A stretch of DNA of 44,336 nucleotides from CAZUQP01 sp964484285 (lineage in GTDB: Bacteria; Pseudomonadota; Gammaproteobacteria; DSM-16500). The number at the start of each line of letters is the position of its first letter. Position 1 is the first letter of the stretch. Below, one piece after another: positions 6,894-17,200 of the stretch. Made by a program: the position numbers and the translations under genes. Below the pieces are notes generated by a model. It saw only the letters and a list, made by a program, of their open reading frames with translations, was not told the origin of the DNA and ran no database searches. The stretch spans positions 1 to 44,336 of the forward strand of contig CAZAEO010000003.1 in assembly GCA_964484285.1 (NCBI GenBank). The letters run 5' to 3'.

Positions 6894-9245
6894 TCATTCT
6901 TTAGGTGCCTTTAAACTTGCTACATAATCTGCTAATTGTTGCGCGGCAAGAGTGACTTCTTCTACTGATAAAAATAATCCCATCACATCCGGTGGATAAT
7001 CTGTCGCATTTAACATGTCCTTAAGAATTTCATTCGTCATGGCATGCGCTTGCTGCCCTGAACGCCCTAAAACCCTTTCTAGTAATTCTATTTTATCTTT
7101 AATAAACGCTTTATTAATCAGTGGTGCTTCGAAACGTTCTAGATTTGCGGGCTCCATCAATGTCTTAACATCTTGTCCTAATCGAACTTTATGAAAGATA
7201 TTAATATGCGATTCATCCACTATTTCTGGAACAACTTCCTCTTCTTCTTTAGTTTCTACTGCGTTGCGATTATGGAAAGCCAATAAAGCAGAAACGCCGC
7301 GCTCAATCGGATTCACTTCAGTTTTTTCATTCATGACTTGAGTGATGATACGAACTTCTTCTGATTCCTCTAACACATGACTTGCCATATCATATTGCTG
7401 AGCTTCTACGATTTCTGCAAATTTTTCCAATCGATTTTCAAGATCAATCAAAATGCGTCCAATAGGCTTCTCTACTTTTAAAAATTGATTAATCCGTATG
7501 CGCTCTACAGGTTGTGGATTAGCGAAAAACAAATATGCCCGAACAATTTTGGATTTGAAAAAAATATGTGCTTCACCTTCGCGCTGTTCTTTCAAATCCA
7601 ACAAATCAACCCGCGCACGCTTTTCCGAAGAAGCACTGCGGCTATCCATATAATTATTTAAGATACTTTGCGCATTAGTCTGAAATGAATCGACTTTTGT
7701 TACATACGATTCACCCGCTGTTTTCTGGAAAAATTCCCAGGTTTCCATGGGATCTTCTAACTTCATACAAATTTTGATGTTGGTATTTGCGCCAATCGAT
7801 GCGGCTTCTTCTTTTGACGCTTTTTGGAAAGCAGGTAAATCTTGTCCGGCAAAAATAACCGAAAATCCTAACGAACGTGCTTGCGCTGGCACTACAGCAA
7901 AACCTTTTACCGCATAATAACCATACTCATCCAAAATACACATGTAAGGTGTAGGTGAATTAGTAGGTTTGCGCGTAATGACTTCTTTGTAAGTTCCTTC
8001 CACTGATTCTCCTAAACCGGCTGCCATCATCGCTTTGAGTGAGGCAATAATCACTTTACCTAAGTTAGATAATTCATCCGGTGACTTTTCCAAAGCAGGT
8101 AGCAAAACCACTAAAATACGCCTATTTAAGACGACATCTCTTAAATCGACTTCCGCTAAATTAGTCCGAATAATATGTCCATATGTGTCTGCTAACGAAC
8201 CGAATACACGCGTTAATTGCATGGTGATAAACCCGTGCTGTTCAAACACTTGTGAACTTTGTTTACCTTTTTTGGATTTATCAAATCCTGGTAGAGTCAA
8301 AAGGTAATTCATGATGGGCTCTAAAATGACATCAGGCGCATTGGCAAGACTAACTGGTTCTTGATTATCACGAATAAACATTTTATCGATGCCAATTGCT
8401 TCTAACCGCGTTAAATCAAAATAATTACGAATGGTATTTGCATCTAATAAAATTTTTCCTTGATCGCGCATGTAAACCAGCACTTTCATCAGTGCTTCCA
8501 CAAACACGATAGCACGGCCTTTCCACATATCGCCATCGGGTGTTTGTGATGATGAATCCATCAAGCTCACGACCAACTGAGATAACATGCTTGATGAGCC
8601 AGTACAGAAAGGATTCATCGTGTTAGAAAGACGTTTTTCTTGTGCACCCACTACATCGCGCGCACCCGTCATGAAATTAATCAACAGCAAATCATCTTCT
8701 CGCCCCATAGAACGTGCCATTGAAAAAACTTTAGCAAATAAACTGTTATCACCTTTACCGTCCACATATAAAAAACCGCTTCCTTGAATTAAGGCGTTAT
8801 AGGCAAACGATACAAGCGCTTCTGTTTTACCGCTACCGGTTGAACCAAAAATAAGAACGTGGGTACGCATGTCATCATTATTAAACCAGAGCTCTTCTTG
8901 TGTTATTTTTTTATTGCCAAAAAAACAAATTCCACGCGCTTTACGCGGCTTAGTAGAACCTGGTGCAGGATCATTATAATCTAATGCTTCAGAGCGCAAG
9001 GGCATGCGGAATGGCAATTTGAATTTTCGTGTCACTGCGTAAAAAAACAAGCTCACTGCAATCAGAAATAATACTTCGGTAATGGGCGTAAAAATAAACG
9101 TACCGATAGCAAACCCCATTAGCACACTAGCACTATTAACCGGATCTTTGAAAAAATCCACAAACTTCATGCCAAGCGTGCGCGTATCTCGCAGCAATAG
9201 GCGCGGTGCAAGTTCATGTTCTTCTTCTAAACCACGTTGATGCAT
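6894..9245 (-). CDS. icmO: IcmO/DotL, type IV coupling protein ATPase
   Basis: 783 residues, the same length as Legionella DotL as I recall it. Two N-terminal transmembrane helices (about 40-71), Walker A GSTGSGKT at 134-141, Walker B ending in LDEYG in the ATPase core, and a C-terminal extension of about 200 residues rich in Glu, which in Legionella binds the IcmS-IcmW adaptors, LvgA and DotN. DotL is the VirD4-like ATPase that receives effectors at the inner-membrane face of Dot/Icm. Encoded between icmP and icmN, 16 bp after icmP. Start ATG at 9245 follows a CTAAGGTAAG-type ribosome site. Confidence 0.96.
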   Translation of the reverse strand: MHQRGLEEEHELAPRLLLRDTRTLGMKFVDFFKDPVNSASVLMGFAIGTFIFTPITEVLFLIAVSLFFYAVTRKFKLPFRMPLRSEALDYNDPAPGSTKPRKARGICFFGNKKITQEELWFNNDDMRTHVLIFGSTGSGKTEALVSFAYNALIQGSGFLYVDGKGDNSLFAKVFSMARSMGREDDLLLINFMTGARDVVGAQEKRLSNTMNPFCTGSSSMLSQLVVSLMDSSSQTPDGDMWKGRAIVFVEALMKVLVYMRDQGKILLDANTIRNYFDLTRLEAIGIDKMFIRDNQEPVSLANAPDVILEPIMNYLLTLPGFDKSKKGKQSSQVFEQHGFITMQLTRVFGSLADTYGHIIRTNLAEVDLRDVVLNRRILVVLLPALEKSPDELSNLGKVIIASLKAMMAAGLGESVEGTYKEVITRKPTNSPTPYMCILDEYGYYAVKGFAVVPAQARSLGFSVIFAGQDLPAFQKASKEEAASIGANTNIKICMKLEDPMETWEFFQKTAGESYVTKVDSFQTNAQSILNNYMDSRSASSEKRARVDLLDLKEQREGEAHIFFKSKIVRAYLFFANPQPVERIRINQFLKVEKPIGRILIDLENRLEKFAEIVEAQQYDMASHVLEESEEVRIITQVMNEKTEVNPIERGVSALLAFHNRNAVETKEEEEVVPEIVDESHINIFHKVRLGQDVKTLMEPANLERFEAPLINKAFIKDKIELLERVLGRSGQQAHAMTNEILKDMLNATDYPPDVMGLFLSVEEVTLAAQQLADYVASLKAPKE

Positions 9246-9261
9246 AAATGCTTACCTTAGT

Positions 9262-10395
9262 TCAATCCTTTTCATCCGGTTTATACAAAATTTCCTTAAG
9301 TGCTAGGCCTAATGCATTCGTAGCCTCTTCCACCATAGGCACTAATAATCGTTTACCAAGCTCCCTTTCAGCTATCCAATGAGCGAATGGCCCTGCCACT
9401 TCCACAAATGGAGTCTGTCGACCAACCGTATTTAACATATACCACAATCGACGATCCACCGGTTTAAGCCATAAAAAATCAGCAGATGCTTGCACGCCAT
9501 CGCTACGCGCCGCATCTAACATTTCAGCCATAACCGTCAGCAAATAAGCATGCGTCTGAAGAATATGCTGAACTACTTTTGTATTTACGTATTTCTTGCA
9601 TAGCTCATCAGCACCCGTAAAATCCAATTTTGCATTAGCAGAATGATTGATACGTGCAAACATATCTGCCGCTGCTTTTCCATCACCGTTAATACGTGCA
9701 GCAAAAGCACTAAAAAGCGCTTTTACATGCGGTTGCACCCGATCTATCCCGGGCCAAAAAGGCCCTAACTGAATAACAAACAATTTATTCGCTTGCCCAC
9801 GTTTTAAATTGACATCAATTTTATTCCATTCTTTACGCGTCATATCTTCTTGCGGTGCGCGTTTAAATTCCTCAAGCAAATGATAGCGTTTACAAAATTG
9901 CATAGGAGTTAATGCCATTGCCCAGGGGCCTATATCAATATCCGTTTTAACAAGATCCAATTGCGCGACGGGAGTAATCTGCGGCCAATTTTTTTTCTCC
10001 AATTGCGCTAAATCACGCATTGAATAAACGCGTTTAAAAATGCGCGTCGAACTAGAAAAAAAGATTAAAAAGGCTAAAATAAATATCACTACAACAAACG
10101 GGTAACGCAAATAACTTCCTACTGCCTCCCCTACCTTAACGACATAATCAAAAGTCACCTTACTGACGTCAGGGTCGTTTAACGTATTCATAATAGTGAT
10201 ACGCGTATCTTCGAGTTGATTCGTAAAAAAGCTAAGAAGTGTGATTTCAAATAATTTGATATGGAAATAAAAACTGATAATGGTTTTTTTGAATGATATC
10301 CATATGATGGCACCAAACACAAAAATGGCGCCCACAATCCATAAGACTGCCATGGAATTATCAGGTTGATTAGACTGCGACGCAGGACCTGCCAT
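9262..10395 (-). CDS. icmP: IcmP/DotM, coupling-complex membrane protein
   Basis: 377 residues, close to the Legionella DotM length. Three hydrophobic segments near the N-terminus (about 14-32, 42-56 and 96-115), then a soluble cytoplasmic domain from about 135 with WPQITPVAQLDLVKTDI, GPWAMALTPMQF and FAARINGDGKAA. DotM is part of the type IV coupling complex with DotL and helps recruit acidic-tail effectors. First gene of the Dot/Icm run; a 123 bp gap with a dyad separates it from dksA, so the operon promoter probably lies there. Confidence 0.95.
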   Translation of the reverse strand: MAGPASQSNQPDNSMAVLWIVGAIFVFGAIIWISFKKTIISFYFHIKLFEITLLSFFTNQLEDTRITIMNTLNDPDVSKVTFDYVVKVGEAVGSYLRYPFVVVIFILAFLIFFSSSTRIFKRVYSMRDLAQLEKKNWPQITPVAQLDLVKTDIDIGPWAMALTPMQFCKRYHLLEEFKRAPQEDMTRKEWNKIDVNLKRGQANKLFVIQLGPFWPGIDRVQPHVKALFSAFAARINGDGKAAADMFARINHSANAKLDFTGADELCKKYVNTKVVQHILQTHAYLLTVMAEMLDAARSDGVQASADFLWLKPVDRRLWYMLNTVGRQTPFVEVAGPFAHWIAERELGKRLLVPMVEEATNALGLALKEILYKPDEKD

Positions 10396-10518
10396 GTTTA
10401 ATCATCCATTACATTATTCGTAAATTCAGTCAATGGTAACATGGGATAGGTTACCAACTGTATCAACTTAACACTCCCCTCTCGTTATGTTTCTAAACGG
10501 GAGAAGAATACTATACGG
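10396..10518. promoter_or_regulatory. Probable Dot/Icm operon leader with a 7 bp dyad
   Basis: Gap between dksA stop and icmP start. It holds TGGTAAC (10434-10440), 9 bp spacer, GTTACCA (10450-10456), a perfect dyad 39 bp before the icmP ATG on the minus strand. A second imperfect inverted repeat (CTCTCGTT...AACGGGAG, about 10481-10503) lacks a T-run. No clear -35/-10 pair was found, so the promoter assignment is inference from position. Confidence 0.4.
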
Positions 10519-10962
10519 TTAACTACCTTGTTTTTCGCGAATCTCATCCAGCATTTTACAATCAATACATAATGTTGCTGTTGGTCTGGCCTCTAAACGA
10601 CGTAACCCAATCTCTATCCCGCATACTTCACAATAGCCATATTCTTTATCCGTTAACAATTGTAAAGATTCTTCGATTTTTTTAAGCAGCTTACGTTCAC
10701 GATCACGCGCACGTAATTCTAAACGAAACTCTTCTTCTTGACTGGCACGATCATTCGGATCAGCATAATTGACAATGTCATCTTTCATATGATGAACGGT
10801 ACGATCTGCTTCTTCCATAATTTGCTGGCGCAATAACGTTAAAATTTTAGTGAAATGATCACGCATTTTAGCGCTCATGTATTCCTCCTTTTTTCTGGGC
10901 TTATAAGGGGAAATACCTAATACTTCCAAACTGGGCTCTAAAATGTCTTTCGTTGTTGACAT
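10519..10962 (-). CDS. dksA: RNA polymerase-binding transcription factor DksA
   Basis: 147 residues. DksA enters the RNA polymerase secondary channel and, with ppGpp, mediates the stringent response. The coiled-coil tip reads ADPNDRASQEEEF, with Asp68 and Asp71 in the places of the two essential tip aspartates. The zinc finger is C111-x2-C114-x17-C132-x2-C135. Start ATG at 10962 is preceded by TAGGAGA. In Legionella and Coxiella the stringent response links to the transmissive phase, so placement next to the Dot/Icm operon is interesting but may be coincidental. Confidence 0.96.
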   Translation of the reverse strand: MSTTKDILEPSLEVLGISPYKPRKKEEYMSAKMRDHFTKILTLLRQQIMEEADRTVHHMKDDIVNYADPNDRASQEEEFRLELRARDRERKLLKKIEESLQLLTDKEYGYCEVCGIEIGLRRLEARPTATLCIDCKMLDEIREKQGS

Positions 10963-10987
10963 ATCTGTTCTCCTACTAATCTTTAAT

Positions 10988-11017
10988 ATTCTATGCTAAA
11001 ACTGGAGTTGATACCAA
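10988..11017 (-). promoter_or_regulatory. Candidate dksA promoter
   Basis: On the minus strand, TTGGTA (11012-11017) and TAGAAT (10988-10993) are spaced by 18 bp, 4/6 and 5/6 matches to sigma-70 boxes, and lie 26 bp before the dksA ATG. Sequence match only. Confidence 0.35.
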
Positions 11018-11034
11018 ATATTGCTATATTACTC

Positions 11035-11877
11035 TCAAAGCCCTCTTCTCCCGCATGTTACTCGATCGCGAGCGGCTATATCTTGATATGTATGTATTTC
11101 TGTATAACCCCATTTTGCAAGCCTCTCTTGTACCGCACCTGCTTGCAAAAACCCGTGTTCAAGCAACAGATAACCCTTAGGACGTAAATAGGATGTTGCG
11201 CCTTGAATAATCTGCCGAATATCCCCTAATCCATTTTCTTTGGCCATTAAAGCAGATGCAGGTTCATAGTGCACAGTATTTTGCTGTAGATAAGGATCGC
11301 CTTGAGCAATATAAGGTGGATTGCTGATAATCGCATCAAACTTGATCTGAGGTAATGCATTACACCAGTTACCTTCTACAAATAAAATGTTGGGAAAACG
11401 CAAACGCGCTGCATTCTTTTCTGCAATCTGCAATGCATTGGTACTGATATCTGTTGCATAGATTTCCCATGCAGGACGTTCGTGCGCAATCGCAAGCGCT
11501 ATTGCGCCTGAACCTGTACCTAAATCTGCAATGACTTGCGGCATATCCGGTAATTGTTTAAGAACATGTTCAACTAACAATTCTGTTTCAGGTCGTGGAA
11601 TCAGCGTATCGGGTGTCACCCTTATATCCAGCGACCAAAACTCTCGATGACCTGTAATATAGGCAATTGGAATGTTTTGTTTACGTTGTTCCAGTAATTT
11701 TTTAAAGGAACTCATTTCTGCATCAGACAAGAGTCGCTCTGGAAACGCCAGCAAATAACTACGTGAAACCTCTAAGATATATGCCAACAACACTTCTGCA
11801 TCCAGCCGCGGTGTATCGCTTGCTGAAATAAGTTGTTGATTAGCCCATTGTAAAATTGCTGCGATCGTCGTATACAA
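11035..11877 (-). CDS. prmC: Peptide chain release factor N5-glutamine methyltransferase
   Basis: 280 residues. PrmC (HemK) methylates the GGQ glutamine of release factors RF1/RF2 using S-adenosylmethionine. SAM-binding motif DLGTGSGAIALAIA (118-131) and catalytic NPPY at 186-189 are intact; the N-terminal helical domain (TPRLDAEVLLAYIL) is present. The start is a TTG at 11877, 2 bp after the prfA stop; no in-frame ATG lies near the conserved N-terminus, so a weak start coupled to prfA translation is likely. The substrate gene prfA is directly upstream in the same operon. Confidence 0.95.
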   Translation of the reverse strand: MYTTIAAILQWANQQLISASDTPRLDAEVLLAYILEVSRSYLLAFPERLLSDAEMSSFKKLLEQRKQNIPIAYITGHREFWSLDIRVTPDTLIPRPETELLVEHVLKQLPDMPQVIADLGTGSGAIALAIAHERPAWEIYATDISTNALQIAEKNAARLRFPNILFVEGNWCNALPQIKFDAIISNPPYIAQGDPYLQQNTVHYEPASALMAKENGLGDIRQIIQGATSYLRPKGYLLLEHGFLQAGAVQERLAKWGYTEIHTYQDIAARDRVTCGRRGL

Positions 11878-11879
11878 AA

Positions 11880-12962
11880 TTATTCACCCAATTCAGCAAG
11901 CAAATCTGCCTGATGTTCATGAATCAATGTATTCACCACCTCTGCAAGATCACCATTCATGATCGCTGGTAATTTATATAGCGTGAGATTAATGCGATGA
12001 TCTGTTAAGCGGCCTTGAGGGAAATTATAGGTGCGAATACGTTCTGAACGATCGCCCGTTCCTACTAAATGACGGCGTGTTTCTGCTTGTTGCTGTTGTT
12101 GTTTATTACGCTCTTCTGCTAATAATTTTGCTTTTAACAATGACATCGCTCGCGCACGATTTTTATGCTGCGATCGCTCATCCTGACATTCAACTACCGT
12201 TCCTGTTGGCAGATGGGTAATACGAATGGCTGAATCCGTTTTCTGCACATGCTGACCTCCTGCACCCGATGCACGAAACGTATCAATGCGCAAATCAGCA
12301 GGATTAATATCAATCGCTTCAACCTCATCCACTTCAGGCATCACAGCAATAGTACACGTTGATGTATGAATACGACCTTGCGCTTCCGTTTCTGGCACAC
12401 GCTGCACACGATGTACACCTGATTCAAATTTAAGACGCGAATAAGCACCTTGTCCCACAATGCGTAAAATAATTTCCTTATAACCGCCTTGCTCGCTCGT
12501 ACTAGCACTGATGACTTCTACTTGCCAGCCTTGTGTTTCTGCATAACGCGTATACATACGGCTTAAATCGCCAGCAAATATCGCCGCTTCATCACCACCT
12601 GCTCCGGCACGAATTTCTAAAAAAATATTACTCTCATCATGAGGGTCTCGCGGTAACAACAACACTTGTAAATCTTGTTCTAATTTAGCTTGCAATGCTT
12701 CCGCGTTTTTTAATTCTTGTTTTGCCAATTCTTGCAGTTCTGGATCAGCTTCTTTTAATAATTCTTGCGCACCCTCTTGATCACTCACACATATTTTAAA
12801 CCGTTTAAAAACAGCAACAATAGGCTCCAGTTGCGCATATTCTTTTGAATAATCACGAAATCGATTTTGTTCTCCAATCACGTCAGGATCAGCTAATAAA
12901 GCGCTTAATTCCTCGTGACGCTCTATCAGTGATTGCAATTTTTTTTCAATAGATGGCTTCAT
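11880..12962 (-). CDS. prfA: Peptide chain release factor 1
   Basis: 360 residues, the usual length. RF1 recognises UAA/UAG and triggers peptide release. The GGQ motif is at 235-237 in SGAGGQHVQKTDSAIR; the stop-codon recognition tripeptide P-x-T is PET at 190-192, as in RF1 rather than RF2 (SPF). The ATG overlaps the hemA stop (ATGA) and the stop is 2 bp before prmC, the classic hemA-prfA-prmC operon of gammaproteobacteria. Confidence 0.97.
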   Translation of the reverse strand: MKPSIEKKLQSLIERHEELSALLADPDVIGEQNRFRDYSKEYAQLEPIVAVFKRFKICVSDQEGAQELLKEADPELQELAKQELKNAEALQAKLEQDLQVLLLPRDPHDESNIFLEIRAGAGGDEAAIFAGDLSRMYTRYAETQGWQVEVISASTSEQGGYKEIILRIVGQGAYSRLKFESGVHRVQRVPETEAQGRIHTSTCTIAVMPEVDEVEAIDINPADLRIDTFRASGAGGQHVQKTDSAIRITHLPTGTVVECQDERSQHKNRARAMSLLKAKLLAEERNKQQQQQAETRRHLVGTGDRSERIRTYNFPQGRLTDHRINLTLYKLPAIMNGDLAEVVNTLIHEHQADLLAELGE

Positions 12963-14215
12963 ACTATTTCAGGCTCTGATTCAGGAATCGCAAATAATTG
13001 TTGTGCTAACTGTAATATTTCCAGCCGCCCCTCAAATCCTGCTTGCCGCAGTTGTACTGTCGGTGTATGTAATAATTTTTGTGTCAATGCACGCGCAAAA
13101 AAAGTCAATACGGCTGTTGGATCATCGCCACGCTGCAATTGACGCAAAGATTTCAACAATTCCGCTTCACACATATCTTCGATTTGCTTACGATAAGCAC
13201 GAATCGTGGTGGCAACCAAATCGAGAGAATGCAACCACATAATAAAATCTTGCGAACGTTGATTGATAACTTCATGTGCTTTTTCTGCGGCGTGTTCACG
13301 ACCACGCACATTTTGTTGAATAATCGTTTTCAAATCATCAATTGAATAAAGCTGCACATGCGGCAATTCTGCTGCGGACGCTTCTATATCACGCGGCACT
13401 GCAATATCCACCAGCAAAATAGGAGTTTGTCGTACAGCTAACATCGCTTGCGTCACAATAGGTGACGTGCTACCTGTAGCAGAAATCACAATATCAGCCA
13501 TTGCAAGCGCTTCTGGTAATTCAGCAAAATGAATTTGCCCCACCGAATATTTTTTCGCAAGTTCACTGGCATTTTGCATACTGCGATTGACAAGCATCAC
13601 TTGTTTTGGAGCATGCGGTATTAAATGCCGCAACACTAAATCCATCGTTGCTCCTGCGCCAATTAACAATACACATGCTTCAGTCAAAGGACGAGAAAAA
13701 TGTTGCCGCACAAAAGTAACCGCTGCAGATGAAACTGACACAGGGCAGGCACCAATCGCGGTATTTGTCCGCACTTCTTTCGCAACAGAAAATACTTGTT
13801 GGAAAAGTCGATTAAATAAAGCACCCACCATTCCCGCTGCACAACTTTCCGAAAACGCTTCCTTCATCTGCCCCAAGATCTGCGACTCACCCAACACCAT
13901 CGAATCCAAACCACACGCTACTTGCATGATATGTCGAACCGCCTGCTCATCATGATAAAAATACATAACCGGCATCAATTCAGCACGACTTAATTGATGA
14001 TGCCGGCAAAACCAATCTGTTATCTTATGAATATCATCCGTATCGCAATAGAGTTCGGAGCGATTGCAAGTGGATAATAGCACTGCTTCGTGAATATCCT
14101 CATGTACAGCCAAATCTTGCAGATAAAGTGCTAATTTTTCTGCAGAAAAAACCACTTTTTCCCGTAACGCAATAGGAGCTGTTTTATGATTGATCCCACA
14201 CACCATAATTGGCAT
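12959..14215 (-). CDS. hemA: Glutamyl-tRNA reductase
   Basis: 418 residues. Catalyses NADPH-dependent reduction of glutamyl-tRNA(Glu) to glutamate-1-semialdehyde, the first step of tetrapyrrole synthesis by the C5 route. The catalytic Cys is C50 in STCNRSELY; GLDSMVLGESQILGQMK and the NADP-binding VLLIGAGATMDL segment are present, followed by the C-terminal dimerisation helix. Begins MPIMVCGINHKTAP at 14215. Only 43 bp separate it from the upstream helicase gene on the same strand; I see no terminator between them, so read-through is possible. Confidence 0.96.
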   Translation of the reverse strand: MPIMVCGINHKTAPIALREKVVFSAEKLALYLQDLAVHEDIHEAVLLSTCNRSELYCDTDDIHKITDWFCRHHQLSRAELMPVMYFYHDEQAVRHIMQVACGLDSMVLGESQILGQMKEAFSESCAAGMVGALFNRLFQQVFSVAKEVRTNTAIGACPVSVSSAAVTFVRQHFSRPLTEACVLLIGAGATMDLVLRHLIPHAPKQVMLVNRSMQNASELAKKYSVGQIHFAELPEALAMADIVISATGSTSPIVTQAMLAVRQTPILLVDIAVPRDIEASAAELPHVQLYSIDDLKTIIQQNVRGREHAAEKAHEVINQRSQDFIMWLHSLDLVATTIRAYRKQIEDMCEAELLKSLRQLQRGDDPTAVLTFFARALTQKLLHTPTVQLRQAGFEGRLEILQLAQQLFAIPESEPEIV

Positions 14216-14258
14216 AAGACGATGACTACCTTTAAAAGTGGGGGTATTTTATGTGAAA

Positions 14259-17200
14259 TTACTTTGAAAGAGTAGAGGCAGGATTAAGGTCTTCTTCAAA
14301 CGTGAGATCAATAACAGAGGAATTTGCAGCAGAAGACTGATAAAAAAACGTGTTACTCTGACGTGAAACGGACGCACTTCCCTGATGAGGAAAAGAAGAG
14401 CATTGAATAGGAAATGTACGATTTGCAGTGGATGATGCGTCACTCAGATCAACGTTCATCGATGTCGATGATGCGAATGGAAACCCGGAGTCAGGCACTT
14501 TCATCTCTACCTCTTCTTCCCTTGCCTCAGCAATGAGATGTGCATCACCTGCTCTCTTATCATCGCCTATCACATATTGCTGAAATCGTGCTTCGAGAGA
14601 AAATCTTTCAAAAACTAGCGATGAAAAACGGTCGAGACAGTCGTGCGTGACAGGATGGAGGGGTTCAATAGTCTCCTGATATTTCTTAACTAAATAGTTG
14701 AGCAAGTCACTCAGCGCGCTCAAATCATCTTGATTCGCTGTGTTTGCCACCCTCACCATAAAACCAATCAAATGATCTAACAACGTTTGTCTGTCAATGT
14801 CTTTTTCATTAATATCAAATTGATTACTATCAAAATCACCCATTTTCGTTCCCTGAGGTAACTCAAGCAAAGATTTAATGTGATTAACAACAGTTTGAAT
14901 GTTATCTGGCCTGATAGATCGAATAGCTTCTTGCAAAGACAGCGGAAAAAAATCTGTTTCTTTCTTATCGCTCACTGTAGATTCCTGAAGAGACGATGAA
15001 ATACTGTGCATCAATGTAACCGGGGGGTCGAGAGGATTAAACAGAGCACCACTTTCTCCTTGTATAATTCCCATACTATGATCGTTAGATTCCTGTTTTT
15101 TTTCGTCTTGAATAGCAGTAGCCTGTGCAGTCAACAAATTGGCTGATGGATTCAAAGAGAGGGATTGCGTTTGTTGTCTCTTATGTCTCACAACAGCATG
15201 AATACTATCTTTGTTCTGTTCTAGATGATTATGAATAACTTGAACTTCTTTTTTTAATTCAATCAATTCATTCTGAGAAATAAGACTCTGTACAGTCAAG
15301 TGCCCAATTTTTTTAATTAAAGCAACATATTGGTGATGCAATCGCCCTAATACATTGACTGGTGACAAATGAGAGAGACTCACAATATTCATCTTGTGAG
15401 CAGATTCCGATACATCTTCAAAGAGATTAAAAAACGCCTTATGTTCATCAAGAATATCTTTCCACTCTGTAATCTTTTGTTGCGTTTCTGATGTAACGTT
15501 GAATGATGAAGTTTTTTTAGCGGCCCGTTTCTCTTCAGTATGTCGAGATGTTCCATCCATCATCTCGACATTATTTGTTTCTTCTATCGCTTCATCTGTT
15601 CGAATAAAGTGCTTGACCATCTTATTAAAGTGCTGAAACTCATTATGCAATTCTTTCACTAATTGCTCTATTGAATTCAACGTCACTTTTTTCTTATTTT
15701 TAGCATCGTCTGGTTTTTGCCTTTTTTGTTTCGCTTGTGGCAAAGATAATTCTGAAGATGATGATTGTTGTCGTCTTTTTTTATTTTTATTTTTTAGATA
15801 AAGACTCGTATTCTCTGAATCCTCAATCAATTCGTAGGGAGCCGCGCCCTGAAGCTTAATTTTTTCAAAGGAAGGAATAGATTGCTTTTGTATGTTGTTA
15901 ATCCCGATAACAAATTTATTTTTCAAAAATTTTAAAAAAAGACAATGTGGTGTGCTCCCCCATTGAAAATCAAAGATATGACAAATTTTATTCTTATTAT
16001 TTTCATCTAATCGCAAACCACGTCCGCATCGTTGTATCTGGTTGTTATGAGAATGAGTCGGTCTCAGATTAATGATCACTTCGATTTCTACATCATCAAA
16101 ACCTTCCTGCAAGATATCTGCGCCAGTTAAAATCGGCGCCCCATTCAATTTATGCTGTAAAATACGCTGCCGGCACTCTTCTTTGTCAAGCGACTCGAGC
16201 GCTTCTTTTACAACGACAGAATGCACTGCTTGCGCAACACAAAAAGGATGCGCTGCAAGAAATTCTTCTGCTTTTTTGGCATCCTTATTAAAATGATTAT
16301 AAACATTTTTTTTGTATTTTTTTTCTAATTCGCCCTCAGGATCAATGTTTGATATAGGAATACAACGATTAAATGTCTCTGCTACTTCTTGTGCATGTTT
16401 GATACCCGCGCAAAACACGAGTCCCTTCTTACCACGAAAAGGGACTCCTGTGAATTTACTGATACCGTTTAAATAAATGTCAATCGCAATTAAATTATAA
16501 CAAGGTTGATTGATGACTTTGGCTACGCTCCTTGAGTCAATTTCGACAGTCGAATCTGGCCTTGTTGTTTTTGAGAAAATTTCGACTGCTTCTTTGTTTT
16601 CATTTTTAGGAGAAACAATGGTGTAAGCGACTGGGCAATTGATTCCTTGTTTGATTGCTTCGCTAACCTCTAAAACAGGTATAGGATTGTCACTGCCGTC
16701 TTTTTGATAACCCAACAACTCATACACGCTCGCCAACCCTTTTGAATTCTTTGAACTCAATGCTTCTTTCAAATTGAGGACAGGTGTCGCAGTAAACGCT
16801 AAAACGGTGCAATCCTTATTTTTTATGTAACGAACCATCTCACTACGATTTTCAGATAATGAATTATGCGCCTCATCCAAACACACCATCCCTATCTGTT
16901 CCCACGGCACTTCTGCATAATGTCTTTGCAAACTCTGATAAGTCACAATCACAACATCATTTGTTTCTAATCTCTCTTTAATCTCAACTTTCGTTGAACC
17001 CAATTCAGCAAAACAGGTTAAATCAGGAACAAACTTCTTAAATCTCTCTTTTGTCTGCTCTAACAAAATTAAAGTGGGTACAACAATCATTACTTTTGGA
17101 GATGTGATATTCTGTGCTTTGGAAAGACTTTGACTAGACTGCTTGCTGAATGCTTCGTGAAATATTTTTTTACGCAGTTCTAGATCTTTTTTGCCTAATG

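Noticed and set aside
13587..13955. Plus-strand reading frame antisense to hemA (122 codons)
   Set aside because: Shadow of the well-conserved hemA coding sequence; Cys/Thr-rich, without domain or ribosome site.
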